Below, one piece after another: positions 25,823 through 34,543 of a DNA stretch of 64,000 bases (position 1 is the first letter of the stretch; the number at the start of each line of letters is the position of its first letter). Both the position numbers and the translations under genes were made by a program. The notes beneath the pieces are model-generated. The model worked only from the letters and a program-made list of their open reading frames with translations, ran no database searches and had not been told where the DNA came from. Origin of the DNA: Alexandriicola marinus (GTDB taxonomy: Bacteria; Pseudomonadota; Alphaproteobacteria; Rhodobacterales; Rhodobacteraceae); NCBI RefSeq assembly GCF_004000435.1, contig NZ_RBVZ01000007.1:55981-119980 (forward strand). Direction: 5' to 3'.

Positions 25823-27013
25823 ATGTCAAGTAATCTGGAGCGGAGCATTCTAAACCGGGTCTTGCTGATCATGTCATTGGGCGGCGTGCTGATCTTTGGC
25901 TTGTCTACCATGCGGATCGTCACCGAAGGTTTTCAACCCAAATTTGGCCTCATGTGGCTAGTAGCCGCGAGCATTATTTCCCTCAGGCTTTTCAGGAACA
26001 AGCTGCAGGCGAAAGCGATAGGCTTTCTGCTTTTTGCATTGTTCACTATCATGGGCCTCGTCGCGCTCCTGAACGATGGGCTCGCCTCGATCGGCTCCAT
26101 ATTTCTGTTCCTCGGCCTTTCAACAAGCGCGGTTGTCGTCGGCACAAAGACCTTCTTCTTGTTGATCGGGCTGCAATTCACTGCATTCAGCGCAATCACG
26201 GCGCTGACCGTCATGGATGTTCTGGCGCCAGTCCCGGACGACACGGTTGAATATCTGACCTCGGGAAAGACGTGGCTTTTCCATGGAATCGTCATCTCGA
26301 TTGGGGCTGCCATTTCCTTCTATGGGTCCAACCTCTTGGGTCAATGGTACAGAAATAACCTGACAGAAACCAAGGACACCTTCTATAACGCGATCTCCAT
26401 TCTGTCACTGGCGCGCGATACCGAAACTGGTGAACACATTGCGCGCGTGTCGAAATATTCCGAAATTCTCTATGATGCGCTGACACATAATCAGAAGGAA
26501 CAACTGCACTTCACGAGAGACGAACTGAAGAAATCAGTCCGCCTACATGACGTCGGAAAGATATCGATCTCAGATGCGCTCCTCAAGAAACCCAGCAAAC
26601 TGTCGGAAGATGAATTCGAGGAAATGAAACTTCATACCACGGTAGGTGCTGACATCATCGGATCGATCCTGAACCATCATCAGAGAGAAGATCGCGTCTT
26701 GAGCCTGGGCCAGAGCGTTGCCTTGAACCATCATGAGAACTGGGACGGTTCGGGATATCCCAATGGATTGGAGTCGACCAAAATCCCGATCGAAGCGCGC
26801 ATCATGGCAATTGCTGATGTCTATGACGCATTGCGTTCCAAGCGGCCCTACAAGACCGCCTATTCACATGCGGAAACGATCCGGAGAATGACTTCGATGT
26901 CTGGAAGCAAGTTTGATCCGGACCTGTTTGAAACTTTTCTAAGCGTGGCAGACCAATTTGACCGGGCATACGCAACAAGCCCGGTCTCGAAGGAAGACGA
27001 CATCGATGGATAA
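25823..27013 (+). CDS. Membrane HD-GYP c-di-GMP phosphodiesterase
   Basis: A 396-residue protein. Five or six hydrophobic segments lie between about residues 12 and 172, then a linker and an HD-GYP domain (about 185-385). Metal and catalytic marks are intact: HD at 242-243 in RLHDVGKIS, HT at 271-272, HHE at 303-305 and GYP at 311-313, plus KRPYK. These predict hydrolysis of c-di-GMP. The ribosome site is weak. Base composition is lower in GC than flanking regions. It overlaps the next gene by eight bases and has a paralog there, so the pair arose by tandem duplication followed by divergence. Confidence 0.9.
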   Translation: MSSNLERSILNRVLLIMSLGGVLIFGLSTMRIVTEGFQPKFGLMWLVAASIISLRLFRNKLQAKAIGFLLFALFTIMGLVALLNDGLASIGSIFLFLGLSTSAVVVGTKTFFLLIGLQFTAFSAITALTVMDVLAPVPDDTVEYLTSGKTWLFHGIVISIGAAISFYGSNLLGQWYRNNLTETKDTFYNAISILSLARDTETGEHIARVSKYSEILYDALTHNQKEQLHFTRDELKKSVRLHDVGKISISDALLKKPSKLSEDEFEEMKLHTTVGADIIGSILNHHQREDRVLSLGQSVALNHHENWDGSGYPNGLESTKIPIEARIMAIADVYDALRSKRPYKTAYSHAETIRRMTSMSGSKFDPDLFETFLSVADQFDRAYATSPVSKEDDIDG

Positions 27014-28193
27014 GCAACTCGATCGCTTTGCAGCAACGCGAAAGAAAGCGAACGCGGCCATCTCCATCGCATCTGCACTGATTGCGGTTGTCGTCATCAT
27101 CGGAACTCTGCTCCGGCTCGGGATGGAAGGATTTCACCTCGTCTTTCCAATCATGTGGGTCGGATCAGCACTGTCGATCCTCCCTCTGATTCTCATCAAC
27201 AAGATATCGTATCAAGCCAAGTCATTCAGCCTTTGGCTATCATGGACGCTAATGTCGTTTGGCGCGTTCCTGATGTTCGGAATCGGCTCTGCCGGAATGA
27301 TCTTCTTTCTGGTCGCCTCTACATTTGCGGCGCTCAATTTTCCGTTCAGGCGCGTTGTCGTTCTTATCGCAATCAAGACGGCTATCCTGTTGGCAGGAAT
27401 ATTCTATTTTTCAATGTTCAAGAGCCTCCCGGTCCCGCCGCAAGGCATAGCGTTCTTCCAGCAGCCGCATATCTGGGTCGTACATACCTTCCTTATTTCA
27501 ATCGCGGCCGTTGCGATCGTTTATGTGACGACTGTCTGGAGCCAATTGAACCAATATCTCGCGGAAGAAACCGAGAAGAGCTTCTACAACGGGATCGGGT
27601 TGCTATCCCTTGCACATGACACCGAAACAGGAAGCCACCTTGCTCGTGTATCCGCCTATTGTGAAATTATCGCGACAGAATACAAGAAGCGCCACCCGGA
27701 CAAGAGTGGCGGCTTGAATGTCGAAGACCTGGCTGTAGGGGCGCAGCTGCACGACATAGGGAAAATCTCGATTCCGGCATCCGTTCTGCAAAAACCCGGA
27801 AAACTTGATCCGACTGAAATCGCACTGATCAAAATGCACACCACGGCCGGTGCAGAGCTGATCAGCCAGATCATCGACAAATCACCTGGCCTGCCAACAA
27901 GGCGGCTGCGGATCGCCAAAGAAATCGCCTTGTCGCATCACGAGAATTGGAATGGGAGCGGCTATCCCAATGGCCTGTCCGGATATTCCATTCCCCTAAG
28001 CGGCAGGCTGGTAACCGTTTGCGATGTATATGACGCGTTGAGATCGAAGAGGCCCTACAAGCCAGCCTTCAGCCATGCGCAGGCGATCGAGATAATGAAG
28101 CAGGAGACGCACAAGTTCGACCCCGATGTATTTGCGATATTTGAAGAAGAGAATCTCAAATTCGCAGACGTATTCGAAGGTATTTCCGACTGA
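27006..28193 (+). CDS. Second membrane HD-GYP phosphodiesterase
   Basis: A 395-residue paralog of the preceding gene with the same layout: five or six hydrophobic segments up to about residue 178, then HD-GYP domain with HD at 249-250 (QLHDIGKIS), HT at 278-279, HHE at 311-313, GYP at 319-321 and KRPYK. All catalytic residues are kept. The start at 27006 lies eight bases inside the upstream gene, giving translational coupling. Membrane sensor parts of the two proteins differ much more than the catalytic parts, which suggests different input signals or a heterodimer. Confidence 0.9.
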   Translation: MDKQLDRFAATRKKANAAISIASALIAVVVIIGTLLRLGMEGFHLVFPIMWVGSALSILPLILINKISYQAKSFSLWLSWTLMSFGAFLMFGIGSAGMIFFLVASTFAALNFPFRRVVVLIAIKTAILLAGIFYFSMFKSLPVPPQGIAFFQQPHIWVVHTFLISIAAVAIVYVTTVWSQLNQYLAEETEKSFYNGIGLLSLAHDTETGSHLARVSAYCEIIATEYKKRHPDKSGGLNVEDLAVGAQLHDIGKISIPASVLQKPGKLDPTEIALIKMHTTAGAELISQIIDKSPGLPTRRLRIAKEIALSHHENWNGSGYPNGLSGYSIPLSGRLVTVCDVYDALRSKRPYKPAFSHAQAIEIMKQETHKFDPDVFAIFEEENLKFADVFEGISD

Positions 28194-28216
28194 TCCTCGC
28201 AACCCTGTCAGGAGCG

Positions 28217-29356
28217 ATGAGACATCCCATGCAAGAATTCCAAACATCAATTCTCTCCGAACGCCTGAGATCAGACGGCATCGTCAGGTTCATGCTCCTG
28301 GCAACCTTGCTTGGATTGGGTTTCAGTGGGTTGTTCCTGCTCGTTGGTGCGATGAACTCGCTCTATGGGGCTCTGGCTTTTTCGGCCTCGGTCTTGGTTG
28401 GCTGGGCCTTCATCGCGCGCTCAAAGTTCACCTGTGCTGCGGTATTCGTCAATCTCAGCATGTTGCTGGCGGTGTTTTGGATGATCATTTTTTCCAGTGG
28501 GTTCCATTCGCCCTTCTTGATCTGGCTTGCTTGTCCGCCATTGATCATCGGGCTTTTGGTCAGCTGGAAGTGGTCGATTTTATGCGGTATTCTGATATTC
28601 CTGTTTTCCATTGGATTGAAGATTGCAGATCATACTCTGGTTGAAATGACAGAATTCCAGGCCACTCATACGGATGGCATGCCTCATACCGTGGCGCTTC
28701 TGTCGGTCATCACTGCGGTCATCACCGTCATCTTTTTCTCCTATCAGAATTACCGCGAACTGGTGGCGATCATCCTTGACGCGCAGGAGAAAGAACGCAC
28801 AGACGGTCTGACGGGTATCTTGAATCGCGCAGGATTCAACCAGGTCGTTTCCAAGTTGTCGGAACACGGATCAGAAGATACGGGCGCGCTCATTCTCTTC
28901 GATGTCGATAAGTTCAAGACCATCAATGATACATATGGCCATATATTCGGGGACTACGTTCTTGAAACAATCGCCCTGAAGATTAGCGGAATTGTCCGGG
29001 AGATAGATGCTTTGGCGCGTATCGGCGGGGATGAATTCGCTCTGATACTTCCGGGTGTTCCTCACAAATTTGCGGTTCTGGTCGGGCAGCGAGTCAAGGA
29101 TCAGATAGATGCAACGCCGTTCCATGCCCCCTGTGGAAGCGTGGTCAGTGTCGCCGTCTCGGTTGGCGTGGCCACTTGTGAAGACGGTGATTTGTGCAAG
29201 ACAGAGCCGATGATGCACCTCGCGGATACCGCGCTTTACGAGGCCAAGACCATTTCACACGGCGTCGTCGTCAAGAGGCTTGAGGAATTCGAGCAGACGG
29301 CCCCCTTTGCAGAAACCCAGCGCGCAGCAACCGACGACCTGCAGCGACGCGCCTGA
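28217..29356 (+). CDS. Membrane GGDEF diguanylate cyclase
   Basis: A 379-residue protein with about six hydrophobic segments (residues 22-176), a short linker with the DAQEKERTDGLTGILNR entry motif, and a GGDEF domain. The active-site GGDEF is intact at 270-274 and the inhibitory I-site RxxD is present at 261-264, five residues before it, so product feedback inhibition is expected. It makes c-di-GMP from two GTP. Third gene of the island, 23 bases after the second HD-GYP gene. AGGAG precedes the ATG; Met5 is an alternative start. Confidence 0.92.
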   Translation: MRHPMQEFQTSILSERLRSDGIVRFMLLATLLGLGFSGLFLLVGAMNSLYGALAFSASVLVGWAFIARSKFTCAAVFVNLSMLLAVFWMIIFSSGFHSPFLIWLACPPLIIGLLVSWKWSILCGILIFLFSIGLKIADHTLVEMTEFQATHTDGMPHTVALLSVITAVITVIFFSYQNYRELVAIILDAQEKERTDGLTGILNRAGFNQVVSKLSEHGSEDTGALILFDVDKFKTINDTYGHIFGDYVLETIALKISGIVREIDALARIGGDEFALILPGVPHKFAVLVGQRVKDQIDATPFHAPCGSVVSVAVSVGVATCEDGDLCKTEPMMHLADTALYEAKTISHGVVVKRLEEFEQTAPFAETQRAATDDLQRRA

Positions 29357-29521
29357 TTGCGGGACGCGGCCGATCCAATGGAGCCGACCTGACCTGATTT
29401 GTTAGTCGAACGAGTCATCAGGGCCAATGATTTAGTAGTCGCGAACATCATCTGCCGGCTTGAACGGGCTGGACGACACGCCTGCCTGCAAAGACCTTTG
29501 CGGTCCGAGCGGTCAGTGTTC

Positions 29522-29595
29522 TGGAGCGGGTAGCGGGAATCGAACCCGCACCAAGAGCTTGGAAGGCTCGTGTGATACCATTTCACCATACCCGC
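29522..29595 (-). tRNA. tRNA-Gly (anticodon TCC)
   Basis: Read on the minus strand: 7-bp acceptor stem GCGGGTA with TACCCGC, D arm GTG/CAC, anticodon loop CTTCCAA (anticodon TCC, reading GGA and GGG), T arm with GGTTCGATTCC, discriminator T and an encoded CCA. It is a complete cloverleaf. The 3' end faces the AT-rich c-di-GMP island, the side where integrating elements normally attach. Confidence 0.95.
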
Positions 29596-29956
29596 CCGAT
29601 ATTTGTGTGTGCTAGATCAGCCAAATCGTCGCGTCAAGTGCGGACGCTCGGCGCGTGACCGGACGCCCTGCCATGGGCATGGGTGGTGTGACTCTGCATC
29701 GAGTGCATCCGATCCAAGTTCTGGCCAACACCCGTCGCGCACCCTACTGCGGCGCTGCTTCAGTCAACGCAAGCCAGGTCTCATCGCCCTGCCGAAGGAG
29801 ATGACCTTCGGCAAAGACCGGCGCAGAAAGGTGCCTGCCCCCCCAACCGACACGGGCAGATGTCAGCGATGCGGCGTGGGCAGGTTCCGGTCAGCGCGCT
29901 GGAAATCAGGTTTGATTTCTCTGGGCTCTTGAGGCGATGATGAGCGATATGGGTCG
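29596..29956. other. Non-coding gap upstream of a serine hydrolase gene
   Basis: About 360 bases with no credible reading frame. It would hold the tRNA-Gly promoter on the minus strand and the hydrolase promoter on the plus strand; I see no clear -35/-10 pair. A small hairpin (arms GAAATCA and TGATTTC) lies near 29909-29926. Confidence 0.4.
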
Positions 29957-31117
29957 ATGGCCCGGACGGTTGCAGAAAAGCTGGAACAACAAGGCCATGC
30001 CCGGATGATCGTAACACCTGAGCTTGCGCCGTTGGCCGAGCATTTCGCGCGCACAGTCGAGAGCGGGGCGGATCGTGGCGCGCTTTGCGTGATGCGCAAC
30101 GGCGCTGTTCTGCTGGATATCCAGGGTGGGGCGGCGAGACCCGGCGCGCCATGGGCGCCCGACACGCTCGCCTGCTGCTTTTCCGTCACGAAAGGTGTGA
30201 TCTCGCTTCTTGCGCATCACATGGTGGCCAGCGACGACATCGCGCTGGACACGCCGGTTGCCTCGGTCTGGCCCGAGTTCGCGGCCGGAGGCAAAGACGC
30301 GATCACATTGCTGGACGTTCTGACCCATCGGGCCGGGCTCGCGGTCGTGTCCGGGGCTGTTGCGGAAGGGGACCTCTACGACTGGGGCACGATGGTGCGC
30401 CATCTTGAACGCTCCACGCCCGAGGCTTCGCTGTTCGGGACGCCGGCCTATCACAACATGACCTACGGACATCTGCTGGGCGAGACGTTGCGCCGCGCGG
30501 CAGGGGCACGATCGCTGCCCGAACTGCTCATGGAACGGCTGTTCGAGCCGCTTGGCGCGGATTTCCGCATCGGCCTGAGCGAGAGCGAACAGGCGCGCAG
30601 CGCGCGATTGACACAGGCCGACCCCAAGGCCTTGTTCGAGGCGCTCGATGACGCACCCGAAAGCCTGTTCGCCCGTTCGATGGCCTTCTTTGATCGGCAC
30701 GAGGATTTCAATTCACCGCGGTGGCGGGGCGCCGTGATCGGATCGGGCAGCGGTCACGCAACGGCAAGGGCACTGGCGACAGTGTATGGCCAGTTCATCT
30801 GGGACAACGCCATCATTCCCCCCGATAGGCAGCGGGACTTGTCGAAACTGCACGGGGCCACCCCGAAGGACCCGATCCTCGGGATACCGATCAGCTTTGG
30901 TCAGGGGATCGAATTGAACGGCCCGCCGGACCTCGATTTTGGGCCCAACCGGAAGGCCATCGGGCATTGGGGCGCAGGTGGCGCACAGGCGTTCTGCGAT
31001 CCCGATCTCGGCCTGTCGTTTGGCTATGTCACCGGACATATGTCGGACAGGATGGGGAGTTCGTCGCGCGCAAGACGGCTGGTTCACATCCTATACGAAT
31101 GCCTCGACCGGGCGTGA
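29957..31117 (+). CDS. Beta-lactamase-fold serine hydrolase (EstB / class C-like)
   Basis: A 386-residue serine hydrolase of the Beta-lactamase (Pfam PF00144) family. The catalytic SxxK motif is SVTK near residue 76 in CCFSVTKGVISLLAH, and the YxN motif is YHN near residue 168. The C-terminal GHWGAGGAQAFCDPDLGLSFGYVTGHM replaces the KTG box of true beta-lactamases with HWGAGG, as in esterases. No signal peptide, so a cytoplasmic esterase is likelier than an antibiotic hydrolase. Met17 is an alternative start; neither has a clear ribosome site. Confidence 0.85.
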   Translation: MARTVAEKLEQQGHARMIVTPELAPLAEHFARTVESGADRGALCVMRNGAVLLDIQGGAARPGAPWAPDTLACCFSVTKGVISLLAHHMVASDDIALDTPVASVWPEFAAGGKDAITLLDVLTHRAGLAVVSGAVAEGDLYDWGTMVRHLERSTPEASLFGTPAYHNMTYGHLLGETLRRAAGARSLPELLMERLFEPLGADFRIGLSESEQARSARLTQADPKALFEALDDAPESLFARSMAFFDRHEDFNSPRWRGAVIGSGSGHATARALATVYGQFIWDNAIIPPDRQRDLSKLHGATPKDPILGIPISFGQGIELNGPPDLDFGPNRKAIGHWGAGGAQAFCDPDLGLSFGYVTGHMSDRMGSSSRARRLVHILYECLDRA

Positions 31118-31245
31118 CGCCACGATTCAAATGACAACACACACCAGTCGCCTTGCGACGGCGGCAAGAGGACGGGCCGGTGGGTCCCCCCTTTGCCCGA
31201 ACTGACGCGCAGAAATCGCCTTCGATCAGCCAGACAGGATATCCT

Positions 31246-31814
31246 TTAGCTCTCATCCTGTTTGGGCGTGTCGCGCAAGTCGAGCGCGACCACGATATCG
31301 ACGAGGTGCCCCGTCATCAGGCCTTCGGCGGCATCACCGTCGCGGCGACGGAACGCCTCGACCAGCGCGTGATGGGCATGTTTCTCGCACAGCGCGCTTT
31401 GGCGGCGCCAATACAACGCGGTGATCAGCGACGACCGCGCCACGAGCCGCTCGATGAAACCGGCGATCGTGGTCTGGTCGGCGAAATGCGAAATCTCGAT
31501 ATGAAACTGGCCGGAGAGGCGCAACGCCTTGCCCGGCTCATTCTGCTCGAGCGCCTCGCGGATCGTGAGCTTGGCGACAAAGGCCCCGCGGTTGCGGCGC
31601 AATTCCACCAGTTCCACGCTCGACAGCGCCTGCAGCGCGGACCGCACGACGCTTCGCGACACGCTGTAGATGTCGCTCAGCTCGTCTTCGCCAAGCTTGG
31701 TTCCGGGCAACAGCCGGTGTTCATGGATCGCCTGAGACAACGACGTCCGAGATGCGCCGTCGGTCCTGAAACCGTCGGTTGGATAAAGGCGGTCTTCTCG
31801 GAGATTCGGTTCAT
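31246..31814 (-). pseudogene. Broken GntR/FCD-family regulator
   Basis: The ATG at 31814 has a good AGGAG site and opens a plausible N-terminus (MNRISEKTAFIQ), but the winged-helix part (TSLSQAIHEHRLLPG, DIYSVSRSVVRSALQ) is in another frame, so a frameshift lies near 31750. Further on, FVAKLTIREALE jumps straight to QNEPGKALRLSGQFH, which removes roughly 40 residues of the FCD ligand domain including expected metal-binding positions. The FCD end (RLVARSSLITALYW, HHALVEAFRRRD) is normal. Both lesions make a working repressor unlikely. It diverges from the PotD chimera, which it may once have controlled. Confidence 0.75.
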
Positions 31815-32023
31815 GCGCTGCTCCTGCACCATCCTCGGTGCCGGCTCCCACCGGGCACGAGACACGAGCAGTTTGAACACAACAAGATATTGGATTGCAT
31901 ACAATACTGCGCACAATGATTGAAAGCGTCGTATCTTTTTTTCGTCTCGACTTTGTGCACGGAATGAAAACGGGGACCCGCGGGCCGCTGATCCAATGCT
32001 GGGGCAAGAACCGGGAACCCTCG

Positions 32024-32695
32024 ATGACGAATTCCGCCCACCTTGAACTCGTGTCCCTGACCAAGCGATATGGACAGTCCGTCGCGGTCGGCATCGCGGA
32101 CATGGCGATGGTCTGCGAAGCCATGGGCAAGATCACCTATGGCGACAAGGGGAACATGACGCGCGAAGAGATCGAAAAGACGATCGCGATCTTCACCGAG
32201 GCCAAGCAGAACGGCCAGTTCCGCGCCTTCTGGAAGACCTTCGACGAAAGCGTCAACCTGATGGCCTTGGGCAAGGTCGTGATCCAGTCGATGTGGTCGC
32301 CCGCGATCACAGCCGTGCGCTCGCGCGGGACCCCATGCGTCTATCAACCCCTGAAAAAGGGCTATCGCTCATGGGGCGGCGGCATCGGCCTGTCGGCCTC
32401 GCTCTCGGGCATGGAGCTGGATGCGGCCCATGAATACATCAACTGGTATCTCAGCGGTTGAGGTGGCGGCTTCCTCATGCGGCAGAGATATTATTCGGCC
32501 GTTCCGGAAACCTCCAAGGAATTCATGTCAGAAAACGAGTGGAGCTGCCGGTTCGAGGGCAAGGTGGCGACCGACGTGATCACCTCACCTTTCGGCGATC
32601 CGCTGTCACAGGCCGGCGACGTTCGCGACGGCGGCGACTTCTATTCCCGCATGGGCGCGGTCGCCTGCTGGAGCTCCGTCACGGACGAGACGGGG
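32024..32695 (+). pseudogene. Chimera of ABC-ATPase start and PotD-like binding protein, with internal stop
   Basis: The first 22 codons (MTNSAHLELVSLTKRYGQS) are the start of a polyamine-type ABC ATPase before its Walker A. They join in frame to the middle of a PotD-like substrate-binding protein (GIADMAMVCEAMGKI, WKTFDESVNLM, VVIQSMWSPAITAVRSRG). At 32459-32461 a TGA replaces the Trp expected in INWYLSGWxG. The same frame then continues (MRQRYYSAVPETSKEFM, VRDGGDFYSRMGAVACW) to about 32690, where it breaks into racemase sequence. The ATPase body and both permeases are gone. It is non-functional. Confidence 0.8.
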
Positions 32696-33186
32696 AACGG
32701 GCGCTCCCCGCCTTGCTTGATCTGGTCAAGAAGGCATCGGCGGACGGCGCTCAGGCAATCATCATCGTCTGCCATGAGGACACCGGGTTGGAAGAGGCGC
32801 GCCGGATGGCCGCCTACCCCGTGATCGGGATCGGGCACTCAAGCTTCGTCATGGCAAGCCTGATCGCCGAAAGCGCCGTCGTAATCACAACGCTCGAGGC
32901 GGCCGTGCCTGTGATCACGGCCAATATCGAACGGCATGGCCTCACGTCCAGGATCGCAAAGGTCGTTGCGGCGCAGGTCCCGGTGCTTGATCTCGAAGCC
33001 GCGCCCGACCGAGCCGCGGCGGAATTCATTGAGGCGGCCCGCGCCCTGTCGCCCGAGCCCCCCCTGATCATCCTCGGCTGCGCTGGTGGGGTCTCGATCC
33101 GGCGCCATGTGGCCGGCGTCATGCGCCGCCCGGTGATCGAAGGGGTCACCTCGGCGGCCCGGCGGTGCCGCGCGCTCGCCGGCTGA
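32696..33186 (+). pseudogene. 3' fragment of an Asp/Glu/hydantoin racemase
   Basis: About 163 codons in a different frame from the PotD relic. ALPALLDLVKKASADGAQ leads to IIIVCHEDTGLEEAR with the first catalytic Cys. VIGIGHSSF, VVITTLEAAVPVI and LIILGCAGG follow, the last with the second catalytic Cys, and VIEGVTSAARRCRAL ends it. The usual first 60-70 residues with the NPN motif are missing, lost in the junction with the binding-protein relic near 32690. No start codon serves this frame. A hydantoin or amino-acid racemase was part of the lost operon. Confidence 0.78.
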
Positions 33187-33580
33187 GGTCTGCAGCCGAC
33201 CACGCGGATCGATCCGTCCATCCCGTTGATCAAAGTCGATATCAAACACCGACGGAGCGGCATCAGCCAATGCAGGATCAGCAGAGATAGGGCGACGGAG
33301 AGGTCTCCCGCGGCACGCTCCGCAGGGCCAGCCGCTCGGCAAGCCATTTGCGACACGATGTCCCGAGATCGGCCAGACTGACCGCGCCATCAAACCCTGC
33401 GGAGCGACCGCCACGGGCCCAAAAGTCTTCGAAAGACTTTTCCCGATTTCTTTTCAAGAAATCGCTCGCCCTCCCCTCGGGCAGAATCGACCGCGTGCGA
33501 CACGCTCCTGCGGGAATGGTCTGGGCTTCGGGGTGCGTTGGCCTGTAGCGTTGACCACGATACGGAGGCAGGCGGGCCGG
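33187..33580. other. Non-coding gap between relics and tagatose genes
   Basis: Nearly 400 bases without a convincing gene. The first part reads as more decayed coding sequence with no recognisable family. Twin hairpins occupy 33421-33464. The rest should hold the promoter of the sugar kinase operon. Confidence 0.45.
33421..33464. repeat. Twin AT-cored hairpins
   Basis: Two perfect 9-bp stems in tandem: arms AAAAGTCTT and AAGACTTTT with loop CGA, then two bases, then arms CGATTTCTT and AAGAAATCG with loop TTC. Size, spacing and AT-rich cores recall the twin at 24997-25052. It may be a bidirectional terminator for the region upstream of the kinase operon. Confidence 0.55.
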
Positions 33581-34543
33581 ATGAACGAACCTTCAAAGCG
33601 CATACTCGTCATCGGCGAGGTTCTGGTCGAGATCATGGCCGATACGCCGGGGCCGGATTTCCTCATGCCTCAAGCGTTGACCGGTCCCTATCCCTCTGGC
33701 GCGCCAGCCATTTTCGCGGCACAAGCCGCCAGGCAGGGACAGCCCGTGACGCTTGTCTCCAACCTGGGCGACGATGATTTCGGCCACCTTTGCCGCAACC
33801 GGCTTTCAAGGGAAGGGGTCGATATCTCGGCGCTCGGCACAGACCCGGATCGTCCGACCGGAACGGCCTTCGTAAGATATGACCACTCGGGCGGCCGGCA
33901 CTTCGTCTTCAACATCCGGCACAGCGCCGCAGGTCGGCTGGACATGACAGCCGCCATCCGGGCGGCCTTCGACCGGGCCGATCACCTGCATGTCATGGGC
34001 TCGTCCCTCTCGAGCGCGGCGATCGCGACTGCCAATCTCGATGCAGCCGACGCGATCCGTTCGCGCGGCGGCACCGTATCGTTCGATCCGAACCTGCGGC
34101 CCGAGATCCTTTCGGACGGGCGCACGGCGAATGCGCTGCAGGACGTGCTCGCGCTGACCGACCTTTATCTGCCCAGCGGAGCGGAGCTGACCCTTCTGAC
34201 CCGCGCAGACGGCGAGGCCGGTGCCCTGCGCGAACTTCTCGATCGGGGCATCACGGCCATCGTTCACAAGCTGGGTGCCGCAGGCGCACGCTATCATGAC
34301 GGAACCGGCACGATCTTCGCACCCGGCCTTGCCGCGACCGAGGTCGACCCGACCGGCGCAGGCGATTGCTTTGGCGCGACCTTTACCTCGCTCTGGCTTC
34401 GCGGCACACCTGCGCAAGAGGCGCTGCGCCGCGCTACGGCCAGCGGCGCACTCGCGGTGACACGGCGCGGCCCTATGGAAGGGCTGTCCTCGTCGGCCGA
34501 TATCGACGCGGCCCTCGCGGGCCTGGAAAGGACAGAGCGATGA
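33581..34543 (+). CDS. PfkB-family sugar kinase, probable D-tagatose kinase
   Basis: A 320-residue ribokinase/PfkB-family kinase. The N-terminal sugar-site motif is LVIGEVLVEIMAD, and the ATP/anion-hole motif DPTGAGDCFGA holds the catalytic Asp. The start at 33581 has GGAGG upstream; an earlier in-frame Met adds 16 unconserved residues. It is coupled by ATGA to a PF08013 protein. In Agrobacterium tumefaciens, a PF00294 kinase with a PF08013 partner phosphorylates D-tagatose and converts tagatose 6-phosphate to fructose 6-phosphate, so the same pair is the best reading here. No transporter or polyol dehydrogenase is adjacent. Confidence 0.85.
   Translation: MNEPSKRILVIGEVLVEIMADTPGPDFLMPQALTGPYPSGAPAIFAAQAARQGQPVTLVSNLGDDDFGHLCRNRLSREGVDISALGTDPDRPTGTAFVRYDHSGGRHFVFNIRHSAAGRLDMTAAIRAAFDRADHLHVMGSSLSSAAIATANLDAADAIRSRGGTVSFDPNLRPEILSDGRTANALQDVLALTDLYLPSGAELTLLTRADGEAGALRELLDRGITAIVHKLGAAGARYHDGTGTIFAPGLAATEVDPTGAGDCFGATFTSLWLRGTPAQEALRRATASGALAVTRRGPMEGLSSSADIDAALAGLERTER

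Noticed and set aside
25669..25831. Open frame of about 54 codons just before the first HD-GYP gene
   Set aside because: No ribosome site or recognisable motif; it overlaps the start of the HD-GYP gene and is likely chance in AT-rich DNA.
25053..29595. Complete integrative element with att sites
   Set aside because: No integrase and no visible direct repeat of the tRNA-Gly 3' end at the far boundary; kept only as a suspicion.
32459..32461. TGA as possible selenocysteine codon
   Set aside because: The family has Trp here, the gene has other lesions and no selenocysteine-insertion hairpin is visible after the codon.
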